From positions 1 through 39,773 of the forward strand of contig NZ_JAGWDK010000041.1 in the NCBI RefSeq assembly GCF_018398875.1: a stretch of DNA of 39,773 nt. The letters are read 5' to 3'. The notes beneath the pieces were generated by a model. The model did no database searches and was not told where the DNA came from. It saw only the letters and a program-made list of their open reading frames with translations. Below, piece after piece: positions 1 through 9,314 of the stretch. The DNA is from Bradyrhizobium sp. sGM-13 (GTDB lineage Bacteria > Pseudomonadota > Alphaproteobacteria > Rhizobiales > Xanthobacteraceae). Each line of letters begins with the position of its first letter. Position 1 is the stretch's first letter. A program made the position numbers and the translations under genes.

Positions 1-154
1 CGGATGGACCCTCAGAAATGTGTGCATGCCCTAGTGCGTTCGCAGGGACGACGGTGGGGCCGCACTTCCCATAGGCACGCGCTGCCCGTTGTTAATGCTT
101 GATCCCGCCCGGAACCGGTGTTCTGCTTAAAAAAGCCGCTGGAGTCTCCGGTCC

Positions 155-3100
155 GTGTCGATCTACGTCGCACTACACCACGTCACGCACTACAAATACG
201 ACCGACCGATCGATCTCGGCCCTCAGACCGTTCGCCTGCGTCCGGCGCCGCATACGCGGACGCCGATCCTGAGCTATTCGCTCAAAGTGACGCCCGCCAA
301 TCATTTCGTGAACTGGCAGCAGGATCCGCAGGGCAATTGGCTGGCGCGCTTCGTCTTTCCGGAGAAGGCGTCCGAGCTGAAAATCGAAGTCGACTTCACC
401 GCGCAGATGACGGTCGTCAATCCCTTCGATTTCTTCGTCGAGCCCTACGCCAACTCCTTTCCGTTTCAGTACAGCAACGGCCTCAAGACCGAGCTCGCGC
501 CCTATCTCGCGACCTCCGAGCAGGGGCCGTTGTTCGCGGCTTACTTGAAGGAGATTCCGCGCGAGGCTGACAGCACGGTCAATTTCCTGGTCGAGCTCAA
601 CGCTCAGCTTCAGAAGAAGATCAAGTATGTCATCCGGATGGAGCCGGGCATTCAGACGCCGGAGGAGACGCTGGCGCGTGGTTTGGGCTCGTGCCGCGAT
701 TCCGCGTGGTTGTTGATCCAGGCATTGCGGCATCTCGGCCTCGCCGCACGCTTCGTCTCGGGCTACCTCATGCAGTTGCGTCCCGATATCGATCCGGTCG
801 AAGGCCCGCGCGAGGTCGAAAGTGATTTCACCGATCTGCACGCATGGGCGGAGGTCTACCTTCCCGGCGCAGGCTGGATCGGGTTCGACGTCACCTCGGG
901 CATGCTGACGGGAGAGGGGCATATCCCCGTCGCCGCCACGCCGCATTATCGCTCCGCGGCGCCGGTCTCGGGCAGTGCAGGTTTCGCCAATGTCGAGTTC
1001 GGTTTCGAGATGAGCGTCAGGCGCATCCGCGAGGCGCCGCGGATCACGCGGCCGTTCTCCGATGAATCCTGGACACGGCTCGATCGGCTTGGCGAGCAGG
1101 TCGATGCCGATCTCAGGCGCGACGATGTGCGGCTGACCATGGGCGGCGAGCCGACCTTCGTCTCGATCGACGATCTGGAATCGCCGGAATGGAACGTCGC
1201 TGCCATCGGCCCGACCAAGCAGGCGCTGGCGGATAAGCTGATCCGAAAGCTGCGGGCGCGTTTCGCGCCGGGTGGGTTACTGCATTACGGGCAAGGTAAA
1301 TGGTATCCGGGCGAAAGCCTGCCGCGCTGGGCGTTCGGACTCTATTGGCGCAAGGACGGCGTGCCGATCTGGAAGAATGCCCACCTGATCGCAATGGTTG
1401 AGAACCCGCACAGAGCCGATGTTGCAGACGCCCGGCGACTGATGGAAGGCATCGCGAAGCGGCTCGGCCTCGACGCCAGCTACGTGATTCCGGCATACGA
1501 AGACCCCGTGCATTGGCTGCAAAAAGAAGCGGCACTTCCGGTCAATGTCGATCCCGGTGACTCCAAGCTGTCCGATCCCGAAGAACGATCACGCATGGCG
1601 CGTGTGTTCGATGAAGGGCTCGACAAGCCGAAAGGGTTCGTGTTGCCGGTCCAGCATGCGGACGCCGATGGTCCTCGCTGGATCAGCGAGCGCTGGCAAT
1701 TCCGGCGCAGCCATTTGCTTCTGATCCCAGGCGATTCCCCGCTCGGGCTCCGGCTGCCGATGGCGTCGTTGCCGCATGTTCCGCCAGAAGAATATCCTTA
1801 CCTAGTCGAGCAGGATCCAATGGATGCGCCGCTGGAGCTGGCGGCTGAGGACAAGCAGCCCGGAGCAGGGGACGAGTCAAGGTTGGCGCACGAGCCGAAA
1901 GCAAAGCGCAAACCCAAGCCGGTGCGCACGGCAACCTCGGTCGAAATCCGCGACGGCGTGTTGTGCGTCTTCATGCCGCCGGTCGAGAAGATCGAACACT
2001 ATCTCGACCTGATCGCGGCGGTGGAAGCGACCGCCGAGGAGATGCAGATCCCGGTTCATGTCGAGGGTTACGGTCCGCCCTATGACCCACGCATCGAGGT
2101 CATCAAGGTGACGCCCGATCCCGGGGTGATCGAGGTCAACGTCCAGCCGGCGCAAAGCTGGCGCGAGGCGGTCGACATCACCTTCGGCCTGTATGAAGAC
2201 GCCGCGAAAGTCCGGCTCGGCGCCAATCGCTTTCTCGTCGATGGCCGCCACACTGGCACCGGCGGCGGCAACCATGTCGTGGTCGGCGGCTCTACGCCGC
2301 AGGATTCGCCGTTCCTGCGCCGCCCGGATTTGCTGAAGAGCCTGGTGCTGTACTGGCAGCGCCATCCGTCGCTGTCCTATTTGTTCTCCGGCATGTTCAT
2401 CGGCCCGACGAGCCAGGCGCCGCGCATCGACGAGGCGCGGCACGACGGGCTCTATGAACTCGAAATCGCGCTCTCGCATGTGCCGCCGCCCGATATCGAG
2501 GCGCCGCTGTGGCTGGTCGATCGGTTGTTCCGGCATATCCTCGTCGATATCACAGGCAATACCCATCGCGCCGAAATCTGCATCGACAAGCTCTATTCGC
2601 CTGATGGCCCGACCGGCCGTCTCGGGCTGGTCGAATTCCGCGCGCTCGAAATGCCGCCCGACCCGCGGATGTCGCTGGCGCAGCAATTGTTGATCCGCGC
2701 GCTGATCGCAAAGCTCTGGCGCGAGCCGCAGCAGGGCCAGTTCGTGCGCTGGGGAACTGCGCTGCATGATCGCTTCATGCTGCCGCATTTCCTCTGGGAG
2801 GATTTTTTGGGCGTGCTCGATGAGCTCAGGCAATCCGGTTACGATTTCTCGCCGGAATGGTATTCGGCACAACTCGAATTCCGTTTTCCGGTGTTCGGCC
2901 GTGTCCACCACGGCGGCGTCGCGCTGGAATTGCGTCAGGCGCTGGAGCCCTGGCATGTGCTGGGCGAGGAAGGCTCTGCCGGCGGCACTGTGCGCTACGT
3001 CGATTCTTCCGTGGAGCGGCTGCAGGTCAAGGCGACCGGCTTTGTCGAGGGACGCCACGTCGTGACCTGTAACGGCAGGCGGATGCCGATGACATCAACG

Positions 3101-3433
3101 GGACGCTCCGGCGAAGCCGTGGCCGCCGTCCGCTTCAAGGCCTGGCAGCCGGCCTCGGGGCTGCATCCGACCATCCCGGTCCACGCGCCCCTGACATTTG
3201 ACTTGATCGATAACTGGAACGGCCGTTCGCTCGGCGGCTGCGTCTACCACGTGGCCCATCCCGGCGGCCGCAATTACGATACCAAGCCGGTCAATTCCTA
3301 TGAGGCGGAGGCGCGACGGCTGGCCCGGTTTCAGGATCACGGCCACACCCCGGGGCGGATCCAGCCGCCGCCCGAGGAACGCACAATTGAATTCCCTTTG
3401 ACGCTCGACTTGAGGACGCCGCTCCTGATCTAA
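155..3433 (+). CDS. Transglutaminase-like / DUF2126 putative amidoligase fusion
   Basis: A 1092-residue protein. The N-terminal ~290 residues are a bacterial transglutaminase-like (papain-fold) domain with a complete triad: Cys180 in GSCRDSA, His229 in DLHAWAEVY and Asp245 in GFDVTSG. From about residue 320 (DDVRLTMGGEPTFVSIDD) to the end it matches DUF2126, which Pfam describes as a putative amidoligase related to the glutamine-synthetase-like fold. The family pairing suggests one domain cuts or transfers a peptide or amide and the other forms an amide bond; the substrate is unknown. No signal peptide is seen, so a cytoplasmic location is likely. The GTG start at 155 is preceded by GGAG at 141-144, and the first residues MSIYVALHHVTHYKYD are the usual start of this family. 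It is first in a three-gene operon, 28 bases before the ATP-grasp gene. Domain assignment is firm; enzymatic role is inference. Confidence 0.9.
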   Translation: MSIYVALHHVTHYKYDRPIDLGPQTVRLRPAPHTRTPILSYSLKVTPANHFVNWQQDPQGNWLARFVFPEKASELKIEVDFTAQMTVVNPFDFFVEPYANSFPFQYSNGLKTELAPYLATSEQGPLFAAYLKEIPREADSTVNFLVELNAQLQKKIKYVIRMEPGIQTPEETLARGLGSCRDSAWLLIQALRHLGLAARFVSGYLMQLRPDIDPVEGPREVESDFTDLHAWAEVYLPGAGWIGFDVTSGMLTGEGHIPVAATPHYRSAAPVSGSAGFANVEFGFEMSVRRIREAPRITRPFSDESWTRLDRLGEQVDADLRRDDVRLTMGGEPTFVSIDDLESPEWNVAAIGPTKQALADKLIRKLRARFAPGGLLHYGQGKWYPGESLPRWAFGLYWRKDGVPIWKNAHLIAMVENPHRADVADARRLMEGIAKRLGLDASYVIPAYEDPVHWLQKEAALPVNVDPGDSKLSDPEERSRMARVFDEGLDKPKGFVLPVQHADADGPRWISERWQFRRSHLLLIPGDSPLGLRLPMASLPHVPPEEYPYLVEQDPMDAPLELAAEDKQPGAGDESRLAHEPKAKRKPKPVRTATSVEIRDGVLCVFMPPVEKIEHYLDLIAAVEATAEEMQIPVHVEGYGPPYDPRIEVIKVTPDPGVIEVNVQPAQSWREAVDITFGLYEDAAKVRLGANRFLVDGRHTGTGGGNHVVVGGSTPQDSPFLRRPDLLKSLVLYWQRHPSLSYLFSGMFIGPTSQAPRIDEARHDGLYELEIALSHVPPPDIEAPLWLVDRLFRHILVDITGNTHRAEICIDKLYSPDGPTGRLGLVEFRALEMPPDPRMSLAQQLLIRALIAKLWREPQQGQFVRWGTALHDRFMLPHFLWEDFLGVLDELRQSGYDFSPEWYSAQLEFRFPVFGRVHHGGVALELRQALEPWHVLGEEGSAGGTVRYVDSSVERLQVKATGFVEGRHVVTCNGRRMPMTSTGRSGEAVAAVRFKAWQPASGLHPTIPVHAPLTFDLIDNWNGRSLGGCVYHVAHPGGRNYDTKPVNSYEAEARRLARFQDHGHTPGRIQPPPEERTIEFPLTLDLRTPLLI

Positions 3434-3461
3434 TCGGAAGCGACGGTCTCGGGGAATCGGA

Positions 3462-5972
3462 ATGTCAGGCCAAGGCAACAATCAGGAGAGCAAGGCCCGC
3501 CCAGGTCAGCGCCGGATGGCGCAATGGACGCGCGACTATGCGCGGCTGCCCGGCACTCCCGACGAATATATCGGGCCTGACGGAGCGCCGCGCGCGGCCT
3601 GGACCCGCTTCTTCGATGCCTTTTCAGCGCTTTCGGCCGGCGATATCGAACGGCGCTTCGCCTCCGCGGACCGGCATCTGCGCGAGGCCGGCGTCACCTA
3701 TCGCGCACCCGGCGAAACCGCCGACCGGCTGTGGCCGCTCAGCCATCTGCCGCTGATCATCGACGAGGCCGATTGGCAGCAACTGACCACGGGTATCGCG
3801 CAGCGAGCGCAGTTGTTCGAAATGATCCTGCGCGATCTCTATGGCGAGGCCCGGCTGGTCAGCGATGGTGCGGTGCCCGCGGCCGCGATTGCCGGCAGCA
3901 ACGAATATCTGCGCGCCGTCTGCGGCGTCAAACCACCGGGTAACCGCTATTTGCATTTCTATGCGGCTGACGTCGGCCGCGGCCCCGACGGGCGCTGGTG
4001 GGTGCTGAACGACCGCACGCAGGCGCCGTCAGGCGCCGGCTATGCGCTGGAAAACCGCCTGGTGCTGTCGCGCGCCTTTTCTAATCTCTACAAGTCGATG
4101 AACGTCGAGCGCGTGGCGCCGTTCTTCGAGGCGTTCCGCGACTCGCTTCGCGCCAGCGCCGACCGCGACGAGCCGCGTATCGGCCTGTTGACGCCGGGCG
4201 CCTTCAGCGAAACCTATTTCGAACACGCCACGCTGGCGCGCTATCTCGGCTTTCTCCTGGTCGAAGGCGACGATCTCGCCGTCAGCGGCGACCGCATCCA
4301 CATCCGCACCGTCGCGGGCCTGAAGCGGCTCGACGTGTTGTTGCGCAGAGTCGATTCCAATTTCCTCGATCCGCTGGAGCTCGATGCCTCGTCGCATCTC
4401 GGCGTGCCGGGCCTGATCGATGTGCTGCGCAAGGACGGCGTCGTCGTGGCCAACATGCCGGGCTCGGGCGTATTGGAGGCGAGGGCGCTACTTGGATTCC
4501 TGCCGAGCCTGTGCCACCGCTTGCTCGGCGAGACCTTGATCATGCCGCACATCGCGACCTGGTGGTGCGGCCAGAAATCCGCGCGTGAGGAAGTACTGTC
4601 GCGGCTGGAGGATTTCGTCATCGAGGGCGCCTATGGCCGGGCCGTTCCCGGCTTTTCCAGCCATGCGCCCGTGCTTGCCGGCGAGTTGCCGCCAGCCGAC
4701 CGCGACCGGCTACGGCAGGCGATCACCGACCGTGGCATCGATTATGTCGGCCAGGAACTGGTGCGCTTGTCGACGACGCCGGTGTGGGAAGAGGGGCGGA
4801 TCACGCCGCGGCCGTTCGTGCTGAGGGTGTTTGCCGCCGCTACCCCGCAAGGCTGGACCATCATGCCCGGCGGTTTCTGCCGGATTGCCGAAAAGGCGGA
4901 TGCGCGTGCGGTGTCGATGGGCGACGGCGTGCGGTCGGCGGATGTCTGGGTGGTGTCCGACAAGGCCGTAGCGTCGGCGACGCTGTTGCCCGGCGCCGAC
5001 ACGGTGCGGATCAGGCGGATCGCCGGCGTGGTGCCGAGCCGTGCCGCGGATAATCTGTTCTGGCTCGGCCGTTATCTCGAACGCGCCGAGGCGACGCTGC
5101 GGCTGATCCGCGCGCTCGGCACCTCGACGCGCGATCCCGCCAAGGGAGCGTCAACCGCGTTGCACTCGGTCGAGCGTATCCAACGGATCCTCGTGACCTG
5201 GGACGCTACGTCGCAGGCGACACGGACCAATCCGGCGCGGGTCATCGCGGAAGCGCTGCAGAGCGAGGAGAAGTTCGGTTCTGCACTTTCGCTGGTGCGA
5301 TCTGTGCAGCGAACTGCGAGTTCGCTGCGCGAGCGGCTTTCGCCCGATGCCTGGCAGATCATCACCGAGATGGTGGAGCGCCTTGCGCTGCAGGTCGATG
5401 ACGACGACAGCATCGTAAGTGCCGCTGAATTGACGCTGCAGGAGCTGGCGAGCCTTGCCGGCCTGGCGCAGGAAAACATGAACCGCGCCGCCGGCTGGCG
5501 CTTCCTCGACATGGGCCGCCGCGCCGAGCGCGCTATCAACACCGCGCGGTTCGCGCGGCAGTTCGCCTATGACGAAGCGGGCGAGGACGACCTCGACGTG
5601 CTGTTGACGCTGGTGGATTGCCAGATCACCTACCGCTCGCGCTATCTGGTCGGGCCAGCGCTGGCGCCGGTTCGCGACCTCGCCGTGCTCGACCCTTATA
5701 ATCCGCGCTCGGTCGCCTTTCAGGTCGCAGCGCTCAACGACCACATCGCGGCGCTGCCAAGCCTGAAGGAACATGGTTTGATCGAGCGGCCGCAGCGGCT
5801 GGCGGTGGCGTTGCAGGCAACGTTGACGACGGCGGAGGCCGCGACGCTGGATGTGAAAACGCTGTTTGCACTCGAACAGGATCTGCTCAATCTGGCCGAC
5901 GCCATCGGCCTGCATTACTTCCCGCACGGGCCCAATGCGAGCCGGCCGGAGAAGCTCACGGGCCTCGCGTGA
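3462..5972 (+). CDS. Circularly permuted ATP-grasp / alpha-E domain fusion protein
   Basis: An 836-residue protein joining two domains that are often separate genes. Residues ~40-490 are a circularly permuted ATP-grasp domain (DUF404/DUF407 type; motifs such as GRWWVLNDRTQAPSGAGYAL and PFVLRVFAA). Residues ~520-830 are the all-helical alpha-E domain (DUF403), beginning near SRAADNLFWLGRYLERAEA. ATP-grasp enzymes activate a carboxylate with ATP and join it to an amine or thiol. This subfamily regularly occurs with transglutaminase-like and DUF2126 genes and is predicted to form peptide-like bonds on an unknown substrate. The ATG at 3462 follows a GGGGA-like site. Its stop overlaps the next start by four bases (GTGA), which points to translational coupling. 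No membrane segment is seen. Domain calls are confident; the reaction has not been read from sequence. Confidence 0.9.
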   Translation: MSGQGNNQESKARPGQRRMAQWTRDYARLPGTPDEYIGPDGAPRAAWTRFFDAFSALSAGDIERRFASADRHLREAGVTYRAPGETADRLWPLSHLPLIIDEADWQQLTTGIAQRAQLFEMILRDLYGEARLVSDGAVPAAAIAGSNEYLRAVCGVKPPGNRYLHFYAADVGRGPDGRWWVLNDRTQAPSGAGYALENRLVLSRAFSNLYKSMNVERVAPFFEAFRDSLRASADRDEPRIGLLTPGAFSETYFEHATLARYLGFLLVEGDDLAVSGDRIHIRTVAGLKRLDVLLRRVDSNFLDPLELDASSHLGVPGLIDVLRKDGVVVANMPGSGVLEARALLGFLPSLCHRLLGETLIMPHIATWWCGQKSAREEVLSRLEDFVIEGAYGRAVPGFSSHAPVLAGELPPADRDRLRQAITDRGIDYVGQELVRLSTTPVWEEGRITPRPFVLRVFAAATPQGWTIMPGGFCRIAEKADARAVSMGDGVRSADVWVVSDKAVASATLLPGADTVRIRRIAGVVPSRAADNLFWLGRYLERAEATLRLIRALGTSTRDPAKGASTALHSVERIQRILVTWDATSQATRTNPARVIAEALQSEEKFGSALSLVRSVQRTASSLRERLSPDAWQIITEMVERLALQVDDDDSIVSAAELTLQELASLAGLAQENMNRAAGWRFLDMGRRAERAINTARFARQFAYDEAGEDDLDVLLTLVDCQITYRSRYLVGPALAPVRDLAVLDPYNPRSVAFQVAALNDHIAALPSLKEHGLIERPQRLAVALQATLTTAEAATLDVKTLFALEQDLLNLADAIGLHYFPHGPNASRPEKLTGLA

Positions 5973-6847
5973 TCTACGACATCCGTCACGTCACGACCTA
6001 CGCTTACGAGAGCCCGGTGAGTTTTGCGCGCTGCTCGCTGCGGCTGGAGCCGCGAACCGACGACGGTCAGCAATTGATCTCGCACGCGGTCGAGATCCGG
6101 CCGCGGCCGGCCGAACGCACGGTGCGGCGGGACTTTTTCGGAACGCATACCGAGAGCGTGCTGATCGAGACCGCGCATCGCAATTTGCGGATCGATTCCC
6201 GCTCACGGGTTTCGGTCGCGCGTCTGGCGCCTGGTCGCGCGGCACCCAGCCCGCCCTGGGAGCGCATCCGCGACGTGGCCTTTGAGGCTACCAGCCTCGG
6301 TCCGGCTTCGCCGGTCGGATACGTCTTTGCGAGCTCGCTGGTGCCGGTGCTGGCGCCGCTCACTGCCTATGCCGCGCCAAGCTTCGCGCCGGGCGGCGGC
6401 ATCCTCATGGGTGCCGTCGACCTGATGCGCCGCATCCGCGGCGATTTCAGATACGACTCCAAGGCCACCGTGATTTCGACGCCGCTTAAAGAAGTGTTCG
6501 AGAAGCGCCACGGCGTCTGCCAGGACTTTGCCCATGTGATGATTGCGGGCCTGCGCGGGCTCGGCCTGCCGGCGGCCTATGTCAGCGGCTATCTGCGCAC
6601 CGTTCCGCCCGCCGGCCAGCCGCGCCTGCAGGGCGCCGACGCCAGCCACGCCTGGGTCTCGGTCTGGTGCGGCGCCGAGCTTGGCTGGGTCGGCTTCGAT
6701 CCGACCAACGACCTCCTGGTCGAGAACGATCATATCGTCCTGTCGATCGGCAGGGACTTCTCCGACGTCTCGCCGGTCGACGGCATCATCGTCGGATCGC
6801 CCAAGCAGAAGCTCAACGTCGCCGTCGACGTGCTGCTGGTGGAATGA
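5969..6847 (+). CDS. Transglutaminase-like cysteine peptidase family protein
   Basis: A 292-residue protein with an N-terminal beta-rich transglutaminase N region (IYDIRHVTTYAYESPVSF) followed by a transglutaminase core. The catalytic triad is visible: Cys184 in RHGVCQDFAH, His227 in DASHAWVSVW and Asp244 in GFDPTND. Family members are papain-fold enzymes that can hydrolyse or transfer amide bonds. The GTG start at 5969 overlaps the ATP-grasp stop codon by four bases, so the two proteins are probably made together in fixed proportion. It closes the three-gene operon, and the stop is followed by a 180-base gap. With the first gene, the operon encodes two independent transglutaminase domains that share only the triad and general fold, which suggests two different cleavage or transfer steps. 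Physiological role is unknown. Confidence 0.9.
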   Translation: MIYDIRHVTTYAYESPVSFARCSLRLEPRTDDGQQLISHAVEIRPRPAERTVRRDFFGTHTESVLIETAHRNLRIDSRSRVSVARLAPGRAAPSPPWERIRDVAFEATSLGPASPVGYVFASSLVPVLAPLTAYAAPSFAPGGGILMGAVDLMRRIRGDFRYDSKATVISTPLKEVFEKRHGVCQDFAHVMIAGLRGLGLPAAYVSGYLRTVPPAGQPRLQGADASHAWVSVWCGAELGWVGFDPTNDLLVENDHIVLSIGRDFSDVSPVDGIIVGSPKQKLNVAVDVLLVE

Positions 6848-7027
6848 GGCTGGAATGCTTCGGTGCCGGACTTCTTAAGAATTGGTTGTCCTGCCGCGCG
6901 GCTAAGCCGCGCTGATCTCCGCTGCACTACGGATAGGCACTTTAACGGAAGGTTCGCACTTTTGTTGCCAGCATGACGTGCGCGGATCCGCGCCTGCAAG
7001 TTGCGTCCACCTAGCCAGGAGATAATC

Positions 7028-7495
7028 GTGAACAATTGGTCAACAAAGCCTTTCGTTTCCGCCGTGGCAGCCATGCTTGTTTTCGGCGGCAGCGCCAGCG
7101 CGGGCGGCGGCGCAAGCAAAGACGAAGCCGTTGCCATGGTCAAGCAGGCCGTTACCTTCATCAAGGAGCAGGGAGCCGAAAAGGCGTATCCCGAGATCAC
7201 CAGCAAGACCAGCAAGTTCCGCGACCGCGATCTTTATGTCGTGGTCTACCAGCTCGACGGCAAAGTGCTGGCTCACGGCTCGAACGAGAAGTTCGTCGGC
7301 AAGGATCTGATCGACGCCCAGGATGTCGACGGCAAGCTCTACGTCAAGGAACGCGTCGAACTCGCCGCCAAGCAGCCTTCGTTCTGGCAGGATTACAAGT
7401 TCGTCAATCCGGTGAGCAAGAAGGTCGAGCCAAAGGAAATGTACTGCGAAAAGCTGGATAATACAGCCGTCTGTGCGGGCGTCTATAAGCTCTGA
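7028..7495 (+). CDS. Secreted single-Cache-domain protein
   Basis: A 155-residue exported protein. A signal peptide (about residues 1-25, hydrophobic core VSAVAAMLVFGGSASA) precedes a small sensory fold of the sCache_2 type. This is recognised by the pattern of AVAMVKQAVTFIKEQG, then YPEITSKTSKFRDRDLYVVVYQLDGKVLAHG, then GKDLIDAQDVDGK and FWQDYKFVNP. Cache domains bind small ligands outside the cytoplasm and are usually part of chemoreceptors; here the domain stands alone with no membrane anchor or signalling part. I chose the GTG at 7028 rather than an upstream start at 7001 because AGGAG lies at 7017-7021 with six bases of spacing and the signal peptide then begins normally. It lies 54 bases upstream of a chemoreceptor gene on the same strand, so it may feed that receptor as a periplasmic binding partner. 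The partnership is inference. Confidence 0.8.
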   Translation: MNNWSTKPFVSAVAAMLVFGGSASAGGGASKDEAVAMVKQAVTFIKEQGAEKAYPEITSKTSKFRDRDLYVVVYQLDGKVLAHGSNEKFVGKDLIDAQDVDGKLYVKERVELAAKQPSFWQDYKFVNPVSKKVEPKEMYCEKLDNTAVCAGVYKL

Positions 7496-7549
7496 CCCCG
7501 ATCAAGCGTTTGCGTGGTTGTGCGGTGATCGCCGCACTGAAGGGGTGAC

Positions 7550-9250
7550 ATGCTCGGCTGGATCAAAAACATTGGCCTTTCATGGAAAGTCCAGCTCGCT
7601 CCGGCGTTCCTGATCGCCGTCCTGATCGGGCTCGGCGCCTATGCGTTACAAACGCTGCGGTGGAATCAGGCCGCCGTTGACGCGCTGGTGTCGGGGCCGG
7701 TACGGCAATCGGAATTGGCCAACGATCTCACCACGACGGTGTGGACGGCGCACGCCAAGCTGTATCGTCTTGCGGCCACGGCGGCCAATGAAAAGGACGA
7801 GAAGAAAATTGCGCAGGTCGCCAAGGAAGCTTCCGTGGCGGCCGGCAAGATTTCGGACGCGCTGAAGGCCGTAGAAAGTATCAAGGGCGGGTTCAGTCCG
7901 GAAACATTCGAGAAGCTGAAAGCTGCAGTCGCGGGCTATCTCAAGCAATCGAAAAACGCGATCGAGATGGCCGACGGCGACGCCGGTTCGGCGCTGATAT
8001 TCATCATGGGTGCAGAGCGCAATTTTGCCGTCATTGAAAAGCTGGTCGATGACCTGATCGCCCATAGCAGCGAGAGCAAGGATCGCGAGATTGCCCGCGC
8101 CGGGATCAAGCTCGAGCAACAGCAGATGACGCTGACGGCCGCTCTTCTGGTGGTTGCACTTGCCGGTATCCTGGTTTCGTTTTTGATCGGGCGAAGTACG
8201 TCCCGTCCCGTCGTGGCGATGTCGAGGGCGATGCGCGAACTTGCCGCCGGGCATTTCGAGGTCCAACTGCCCGGCCTCGAGCGCCGCGATGAAGTCGGCC
8301 AGATGGCGCACGCGATCCAGGAATTCAAGGTGCAGGCGATCGCCAAGGCCGAACGCGAGACGGCGGAGCGTGAGGAAAAGAACCGCGAACTGGCATCGGC
8401 CCGGCGTGCCGAGCTTCATAACCTGGCTGAGAGTTTCGAGATCGCGGTCGGCAATATCGTCGAGAACGTTGGCTCAGCCTCGGCCGAATTGGAAGATTCC
8501 GCCGCGATCCTGACTAACAGCAGCGTGGCCACCCAGGAGCTCTCCACCGTGGTCGCCGCGGCTTCCGAGGAGACTTCCAGCAACGTGCAGTCGGTGGCGT
8601 CCGCCACCGAGGAAATGGCCAGCTCAGTCAATGAAATCGGCAGGCAGGTCGCGAATTCCACCCGGATCGCCAACGAGGCCGTCGTTCAGGCGCAAAAGAC
8701 CGACGCCCGGATCATCGAATTGTCGGAGGCGGCAAACCGCATCGGCGACGTAACCAGGTTGATCACCACGATCGCCGAGCAGACCAATCTACTGGCACTC
8801 AACGCGACCATTGAGGCCGCCCGCGCCGGTGACGCCGGCCGCGGCTTTGCGGTGGTTGCCCAGGAGGTCAAGGCGCTCGCCACCCAGACCGCCAAGGCAA
8901 CCAGCGAAATCTCGACCCAGATCGCCGAGATGCAGTCGGCGACGCAGGAATCGGTGCACGCCATCAAGGAGATCAGCGGCACCATCGGCCGCGTTTCCGA
9001 AATCGCCGCGGCGATCGCTGCCGCCGTCGAGGAGCAGGGCGCTGCCACCCAGGAAATCGCGCGCAACGTGCAGCAGGCGGCAGTGGGCTCGACCCAGGTT
9101 GCGAACAGCATCGCCGACGTCAACCGTGGCGCCGGCGAAATCGGCACGGCGTCGTCACAGGTTCTGGCCAACGCGCAACTGCTCTCCAACGAAAACAAGC
9201 GCCTCAAGGCCGAAGTGGGCAAGTTTCTCGCGACCGTGCGGTCGGCGTAA
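7550..9250 (+). CDS. Methyl-accepting chemotaxis protein (HAMP and MCP signalling domains)
   Basis: A 566-residue inner-membrane chemoreceptor. Transmembrane segment 1 is at about residues 14-33 and segment 2 at about 192-213 (ALLVVALAGILVSFLIG). Between them is a ~155-residue periplasmic, mostly helical ligand region. A HAMP domain follows (~214-266), then a long coiled-coil signalling domain (~300-560) with the highly conserved hairpin EQTNLLALNATIEAARAGDA, which contacts CheA/CheW. Glutamate/glutamine pairs flanking the tip are likely methylation sites. The ligand is not evident. The ATG at 7550 has AGGGG just upstream. It lies directly after the free Cache protein gene and is separated by one - strand gene from a second receptor in the opposite orientation. 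No che genes are in the window, so it must signal to a chemosensory array encoded elsewhere. Confidence 0.93.
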   Translation: MLGWIKNIGLSWKVQLAPAFLIAVLIGLGAYALQTLRWNQAAVDALVSGPVRQSELANDLTTTVWTAHAKLYRLAATAANEKDEKKIAQVAKEASVAAGKISDALKAVESIKGGFSPETFEKLKAAVAGYLKQSKNAIEMADGDAGSALIFIMGAERNFAVIEKLVDDLIAHSSESKDREIARAGIKLEQQQMTLTAALLVVALAGILVSFLIGRSTSRPVVAMSRAMRELAAGHFEVQLPGLERRDEVGQMAHAIQEFKVQAIAKAERETAEREEKNRELASARRAELHNLAESFEIAVGNIVENVGSASAELEDSAAILTNSSVATQELSTVVAAASEETSSNVQSVASATEEMASSVNEIGRQVANSTRIANEAVVQAQKTDARIIELSEAANRIGDVTRLITTIAEQTNLLALNATIEAARAGDAGRGFAVVAQEVKALATQTAKATSEISTQIAEMQSATQESVHAIKEISGTIGRVSEIAAAIAAAVEEQGAATQEIARNVQQAAVGSTQVANSIADVNRGAGEIGTASSQVLANAQLLSNENKRLKAEVGKFLATVRSA

Positions 9251-9314
9251 GGCCGTTCGTGTCGGAAGCGAGTCGGTGGCTCCTATTGAACACCAAGCGC
9301 ACCATCTGCGCCCC

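Noticed and set aside
7520..7537. Small hairpin GTGCGG/CCGCAC before the chemoreceptor gene
   Set aside because: Six-base stem without a T-run, close to the ribosome site; too weak to call a terminator or regulator.
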